In this document: positions 5,743-9,253 of the stretch, piece after piece
How the letters are laid out: each line of letters starts with the position of its first letter
How positions within the stretch are numbered: the first letter of the stretch is position 1
Origin: an uncultured Clostridia bacterium
Lineage (GTDB): Bacteria; Bacillota; Clostridia; Christensenellales; UBA1242
Assembly: GCA_934772445.1 (NCBI GenBank)
Contig: CAKVMJ010000036.1
Coordinates: forward strand, 1 to 9,253
Reading direction: 5' to 3'
DNA length: 9,253 nucleotides
Made by a program: the position numbers and the translations under genes
Notes under the pieces: generated by a model
Told to the model about the DNA's origin: nothing
The model's input: only the letters and a program-made list of their open reading frames with translations
Databases searched by the model: none

Positions 5743-7746
5743 ATGAAAAAGATATTTAAACGAGTTTTTGGTTTTATATTTATAATATTATTTTCGTTTA
5801 CTTCCTTTATAGCTTGTTCTGCCCCAGGTGCTAGCAATGATGGTTTGGGCTATACTGTAAATCCAGATAAGAGTGGGCAAGGCGGAAACAACACCACTTA
5901 TGATGATGTAAAATCTCAGCTTGAGAATGAAGGCAACCCAGATAACCAATTTGAAACATTATTTCAAGGCGTTTATGTAATTTGTGAAGCTGATGACTCA
6001 ACGCGGTTTTATGATGATGTTACCAAGTCTAATAAAAGTTTTGATTTTCTTTTGGAAAGACAATATGAAACCTTGGCTGAGTATTTAGTTTATGCTCTAA
6101 CTGTTATCTATGGTGATAGCCATACCAAAACAAAAACCTTAACTCAATTTTCAAACGCAGTTGTAAATGATTTTGAAGTTATAGGCATTGCAAAATCTAG
6201 AGATACAAGTTGCGGAAAACATACTGGCAATAAAATAAACATTGGCTGTTCTGAATGTTTGGCTAAAATTGCAAACTTAAGAAAAGAATTTAAAAATAAT
6301 CCTTTCAATTTTAAAAACGCAATTGCTGGCGGTTATGAATATGATTCTAGCAGTGCTTCTTTCACTTCTAATATAAATTCAAATTCTAGTGCTTGGGTTT
6401 CTGGTACAACTTTGAATGTTACAACAATAAAAGAAGCTTTAGTTAGAGGTCTTGCCACTGGTGATTTTACCAGCACAATTAGTTATGATGATGCAAAATT
6501 AAAAATTGACCACCTAGGCTTTACAAAATCTATTCAAGTTGGCGATAAAACAACATTAAGTGAAGTTAGCCTAATTAAAGAATATATCCTAAAAAATATT
6601 ATTGGCGATACTCTAGTTAAAACAGATAACACAATTAGAAACAACTTAGGTGGTTCTACAGCCACTATTGAAGTTGGAGATAGTGCGGGAATAGATATTT
6701 TCGCTCCAGAAACCACTAAGCATTATTACAAAGCTTATGAAGATGTGGTAAATTTAATCGTGGATAAAGCAATGGATTTAGGCATTGATGGTTCATTTAA
6801 AGAGCAAGATGGCGATAAACAAGGTACTTTTGAAAATGACACTTTAACAATTTTCCCTCAAATGCCAAGAATTGTTGTGGAATATTACCCAGCAAATAAA
6901 TTCTGCTCTAAATCTGTTGGCACCCCTTACGAAGATGATGACTCGATGTCTGAAGAAGAACTTAAAAAAGCTTTAGAAGAATACGGCAACACCGCTTTAA
7001 AAGATGTTATGAAAAATGCTAAAAAGGTTTTAAGTGTTATAGCCTTACCAAGTTTGAGCGATGAAGCAATGAAAAGCCGAAGAAAATTTATCTCTGGCAA
7101 GTATAATGAAGAAGTTGCAAAAGAATGGGAATCTAGCGGTGGTATGAATAGTATTTTATTAGACCAATTTGCATTAGGTGTTAATGGAGATAAGAATACA
7201 AACGGCAAGTATATTGTAAAACCAAGATTTTATGCTAAAGCTCAAGGCAATGTTATATTAGATAGTTATATTAAAAATAGTGATTATAGAGATGTTTCGG
7301 ATCAGTTTGAGGAAAAGGATATTTACCAATATTCTGAAGATGAAATCCTAGTTCAATACCACGAAAGAAAGATTATTTATGACGACTTATATAAATATAG
7401 CGCTGTGGCTAATTACAACCTTAGTTCTGCTGTTGATAAATATATTGAAGAAAAAGAGATTGAATCTAAGCGTATGTTAGAATACGATGGCGTTTCGCTA
7501 GTTTCAAAGCTTGGTTTTTATAACAAAACATACTTCAATGGTAAAGTTCAAAAAGTTTGGGCGGATATATTTGATATTCAAGGAAAGTATAACCAAGATA
7601 ACTTAAGTGAGTTTATTTCGGGCGTAAATGCTGTGTTTAAAGGCGGAGATAATTTCTTGCAAGTTAGTTTTGAATATTACAATGAAGCCAAAGAAACTAT
7701 AAAAGCAGTACCTATAAATTTCTTTTATTTCAATTCGTTTTATTAA
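5743..7746 (+). CDS. large lipoprotein of unknown function
   Basis: A 667-residue protein with a lipoprotein signal peptide: MKKIFKRVF, a hydrophobic core at about 8-24, and a lipobox FIAC with the lipidated Cys at 25. The Phe at -3 is less usual than Leu. A Gly/Ser/Asn-rich linker follows (about 26-52). I recognise no family. Visible features are a helical stretch around FLLERQYETLAEYLVYAL (about 100-120), a compact C157-x-x-H160 / C169-x-x-C172 cluster that could be a metal knuckle or a disulfide pair, a Ser/Asn-rich stretch at about 200-216, an acidic EDDDSMSEEE segment from about 397 leading into charged helices, and a beta-like C-terminus rich in Tyr and Phe. The start follows GGAGGG (5731-5736) placed directly after the previous stop, so translation is coupled to the DeoB-like gene. 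No GC-containing hairpin is seen after the stop, so transcription may continue into the carboxypeptidase gene. It may be a surface-attached binding or scaffold protein; that is inference only. Confidence 0.85.
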   Translation: MKKIFKRVFGFIFIILFSFTSFIACSAPGASNDGLGYTVNPDKSGQGGNNTTYDDVKSQLENEGNPDNQFETLFQGVYVICEADDSTRFYDDVTKSNKSFDFLLERQYETLAEYLVYALTVIYGDSHTKTKTLTQFSNAVVNDFEVIGIAKSRDTSCGKHTGNKINIGCSECLAKIANLRKEFKNNPFNFKNAIAGGYEYDSSSASFTSNINSNSSAWVSGTTLNVTTIKEALVRGLATGDFTSTISYDDAKLKIDHLGFTKSIQVGDKTTLSEVSLIKEYILKNIIGDTLVKTDNTIRNNLGGSTATIEVGDSAGIDIFAPETTKHYYKAYEDVVNLIVDKAMDLGIDGSFKEQDGDKQGTFENDTLTIFPQMPRIVVEYYPANKFCSKSVGTPYEDDDSMSEEELKKALEEYGNTALKDVMKNAKKVLSVIALPSLSDEAMKSRRKFISGKYNEEVAKEWESSGGMNSILLDQFALGVNGDKNTNGKYIVKPRFYAKAQGNVILDSYIKNSDYRDVSDQFEEKDIYQYSEDEILVQYHERKIIYDDLYKYSAVANYNLSSAVDKYIEEKEIESKRMLEYDGVSLVSKLGFYNKTYFNGKVQKVWADIFDIQGKYNQDNLSEFISGVNAVFKGGDNFLQVSFEYYNEAKETIKAVPINFFYFNSFY

Positions 7747-7807
7747 AATTAAATACATAATTAAATAATTTTTACAAAAAATATTTACAAATAGAAGGAG
7801 AACCTTT

Positions 7808-8974
7808 ATGAAAAAAATTGTAAATATTTTTTTAGTTTTAATCTTAATCGTTGCTTGTTTAATGCCAACAACTAAAGTTTTTGCCGATAACGAAAAAGAG
7901 TTTCAAAACTTTTCTTCCACTAGTTATGTTTTATTAGATGCTAAAAGCGGAGAAATCCTAACTAGTTTTAATGAAAATGAAAAGTTGCCAGTGGCTAGTA
8001 TTTGTAAGCTTATGACAACTCTTCTAACTTTAGAATCTATAGATAGCGGAAGTTTATCTTTGGAAAGTGAAGTGCTTGCTAGTGAACACGCTTGTTCGGC
8101 AGAGGGTAGTCAGGCGTTCTTAGATGCTGGAAATAAGTATAAAGTGAAAGACTTATTAAAAAGTGTTATAGTGGCATCTGCAAATGATAGTGCGATAGTT
8201 TTGGCAGAGGCAATTGGTGGTAGCGAAAATAAATTCGTTGAGAAAATGAATAAAAGAGCGGAAGAACTTGGTATGACTAACACTGTTTACCAAAATGCAA
8301 CAGGTTTAAATACTATAGATAGTCAATATAGTACTGCTTTAGATACTGCAAAGATTTTAAAGAAAGTTGAACAATATGATATATATAATGAATTTTGCAA
8401 AATCTGGATGGATAAACTCGTACACCCAAGCGGAAGAGAAACTGAACTTGTAAATACAAATAGACTTATAAAATATTATGATTATTGCAATGGCGGAAAA
8501 ACTGGTTATACCGATGAGGCAGGCTATTGCTTGAGTAGTACCGCTGAAAAAGATGGGTTAAGCTTAGTGGCAGTTGTTCTAAATTGTAAAGACTCTGCTA
8601 GCAGATTTAAAGAGAGTATGGAATTATATTCTTATGGATTTGCAAACTTTGAAAATGCAAAGATTGTTGATTCAAATGTAAACTTAGAACAAACTATAAA
8701 AGTTTCGGGCGGAAAAGTAAATGAAGTGGCTGTTCATCCATTATCTGATTTCTATGCATTATCTAAAAAAGGAGAGAAAGCAAAATTTGAAATTAATATT
8801 GAACTAGATAAAAATGTTAAAGCTCCAAAAGAATTAAATGGCGTTGTTGGAAAATGCATTGTAACTAAAAATGGGGTGGTGGTTCAAGAAATTGATTTAG
8901 GAATTGCTGAAAAATTGGAAAAACAAACTTATAAAGATATATTAAATAAGATTGTTGATGATTGGGCTTTATAA
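7808..8974 (+). CDS. D-alanyl-D-alanine carboxypeptidase (DacA/DacF-type penicillin-binding protein)
   Basis: Serine peptidase of family S11 that trims the terminal D-Ala from peptidoglycan pentapeptides outside the membrane and so limits cross-linking. 388 residues. The signal peptide spans about 1-26 with a likely cut after VFA, before DNEKEF. A lipobox-like IVAC (14-17) lies in the hydrophobic core, but the hydrophobic run continues past it. All three penicillin-binding motifs are present: S64-I-C-K67 (nucleophile and general base), S124-A-N126, and K231-T-G233 in NGGKTGYT. The AxGLN stretch typical of the family is present as NATGLN. The C-terminal part (about 285-370) matches the beta-rich PBP5 C-terminal domain, and the end (KDILNKIVDDWAL) may be a short amphipathic membrane-binding helix. 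AGAAGGAG seven bases upstream supports the start; the gene ends in tandem TAA codons. The 61-bp gap from the lipoprotein gene has neither a clear promoter nor a terminator. Whether it is DacA, DacB or DacF cannot be told. Confidence 0.93.
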   Translation: MKKIVNIFLVLILIVACLMPTTKVFADNEKEFQNFSSTSYVLLDAKSGEILTSFNENEKLPVASICKLMTTLLTLESIDSGSLSLESEVLASEHACSAEGSQAFLDAGNKYKVKDLLKSVIVASANDSAIVLAEAIGGSENKFVEKMNKRAEELGMTNTVYQNATGLNTIDSQYSTALDTAKILKKVEQYDIYNEFCKIWMDKLVHPSGRETELVNTNRLIKYYDYCNGGKTGYTDEAGYCLSSTAEKDGLSLVAVVLNCKDSASRFKESMELYSYGFANFENAKIVDSNVNLEQTIKVSGGKVNEVAVHPLSDFYALSKKGEKAKFEINIELDKNVKAPKELNGVVGKCIVTKNGVVVQEIDLGIAEKLEKQTYKDILNKIVDDWAL

Positions 8975-8975
8975 T

Positions 8976-9020
8976 AAAAAGAGTTGGGATAAATAAATAT
9001 CCTAACTTTTTTTATTTTTT
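8976..9020 (+). terminator. intrinsic terminator after the carboxypeptidase gene
   Basis: AAAAAGAGTTGGGATA (8976-8991) pairs with TATCCTAAC and the following T-run (8998-9013), with two G-U pairs, around a 6-nt loop (AATAAA). More T residues run to 9020. The hairpin begins within the second of two tandem stop codons and closes the 4612-8974 unit. Confidence 0.9.
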
Positions 9021-9162
9021 AAAATAATTTACATAATTTGGAAATTCTTTGGAAAAGATAATAAAAATGGAAAAACATTTTAGCGGTTTTGGTGGTATTT
9101 GTTTTACAAAGTTGTTAACATTAAAAAATATTTAAAAAACCTATTATTTTAGGCTAAAACGA

Positions 9163-9191
9163 TTGACAATAATTGTAAAATTGTTTAAACT
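9163..9191 (+). promoter_or_regulatory. probable sigma-A promoter of the partial gene
   Basis: A perfect TTGACA at 9163-9168, a 17-nt spacer and TAAACT at 9186-9191 (4 of 6 matches to TATAAT). The predicted start is near 9198, giving a leader of about 43 nt. The odd palindrome ACAAT-A-ATTGT (9166-9176) overlaps the end of the -35 box. Confidence 0.65.
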
Positions 9192-9199
9192 AAACCTGT

Positions 9200-9209
9200 T
9201 ACAAATGTA
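9200..9209. promoter_or_regulatory. TACA-N2-TGTA palindrome, candidate CopY/BlaI/MecI-type operator
   Basis: TACAAATGTA fits the TACAnnTGTA core recognised by winged-helix repressors of the CopY/BlaI/MecI family, and extends to TTACAAATGTAA (9199-9210). It sits at the predicted transcription start. A single copy in AT-rich DNA could be chance. Confidence 0.4.
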
Positions 9210-9240
9210 ATTGTAAATTTTAAGGAGAATTCTAACTATT

Positions 9241-9253
9241 ATGAAAGGCAAGA
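9241..9253 (+). CDS. 5' end of a gene leaving the window
   Basis: Only ATG AAA GGC AAG (M-K-G-K) lies inside the window, so the product cannot be identified. It is supported by an upstream promoter (9163-9191) and an AAGGAG ribosome binding site at 9222-9227. The 13-nt spacing from that site to the ATG is longer than the usual 5-9. Confidence 0.55.

Noticed and set aside
6534..7208. Two reverse-strand ORFs (60 and 93 codons) under the lipoprotein gene
   Set aside because: Antisense shadows with no initiation signals and no recognisable product.
7747..7807. A separate promoter or terminator before the carboxypeptidase gene
   Set aside because: Only unpaired AT-rich sequence; TTTACA at 7771-7776 has no matching -10 before the ribosome binding site.
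9067..9135. A 22-codon ORF (starts MEKHFSGFGG) between the carboxypeptidase terminator and the next promoter
   Set aside because: It has only a weak GGAAAAG site nine bases upstream, no promoter I can see, and nothing recognisable in the product; chance ORFs of this size are common.

Overview
The window is AT-rich and every gene lies on the + strand. Strong AGGAG-type ribosome binding sites, short intrinsic terminators, a zinc-ribbon ribosomal protein L32 and a DacA/DacF-type carboxypeptidase point to a low-GC Gram-positive bacterium (Bacillota, Clostridia-like). TGG encodes Trp and a peptidoglycan enzyme is present, so it is not a mollicute. The very large BspA-type leucine-rich-repeat protein suggests a host-associated, probably gut, lineage; that last step is inference.

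Layout: (1) 1-303, the gene for ribosomal protein L32 (rpmF) and its terminator. (2) 304-550, a second terminator-like hairpin, then an extended -10 promoter followed closely by a perfect 12-bp palindrome (possible operator). (3) 551-4523, a 1300-residue exported BspA-like LRR protein with its own terminator. It has an N-terminal hydrophobic segment, a beta-rich domain, bacterial-repeat domains, then three LRR blocks of 12, 7 and 2 regular repeats, each closed by the same Cys/Trp-rich cap. (4) 4554-9020, a strong promoter and a probable three-gene unit ending at a clear terminator: a phosphopentomutase (DeoB) homologue whose catalytic motifs look destroyed, a 667-residue lipoprotein of unknown function, and a D-alanyl-D-alanine carboxypeptidase. 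(5) 9021-9253, a TTGACA promoter, a TACA-N2-TGTA palindrome of the kind bound by CopY/BlaI/MecI repressors, and the first four codons of a gene that leaves the window.

The most interesting item is the DeoB-derived apparent pseudoenzyme. It keeps the family's overall length and cap-region motifs but has lost nearly every expected metal ligand and the phosphorylated Thr. It is coupled by 12 bp to a lipoprotein gene and probably co-transcribed with a cell-wall carboxypeptidase, so it may have been recruited to a non-nucleoside, envelope-related role. The three-block LRR protein with near-identical DNA repeats is the second most interesting item.
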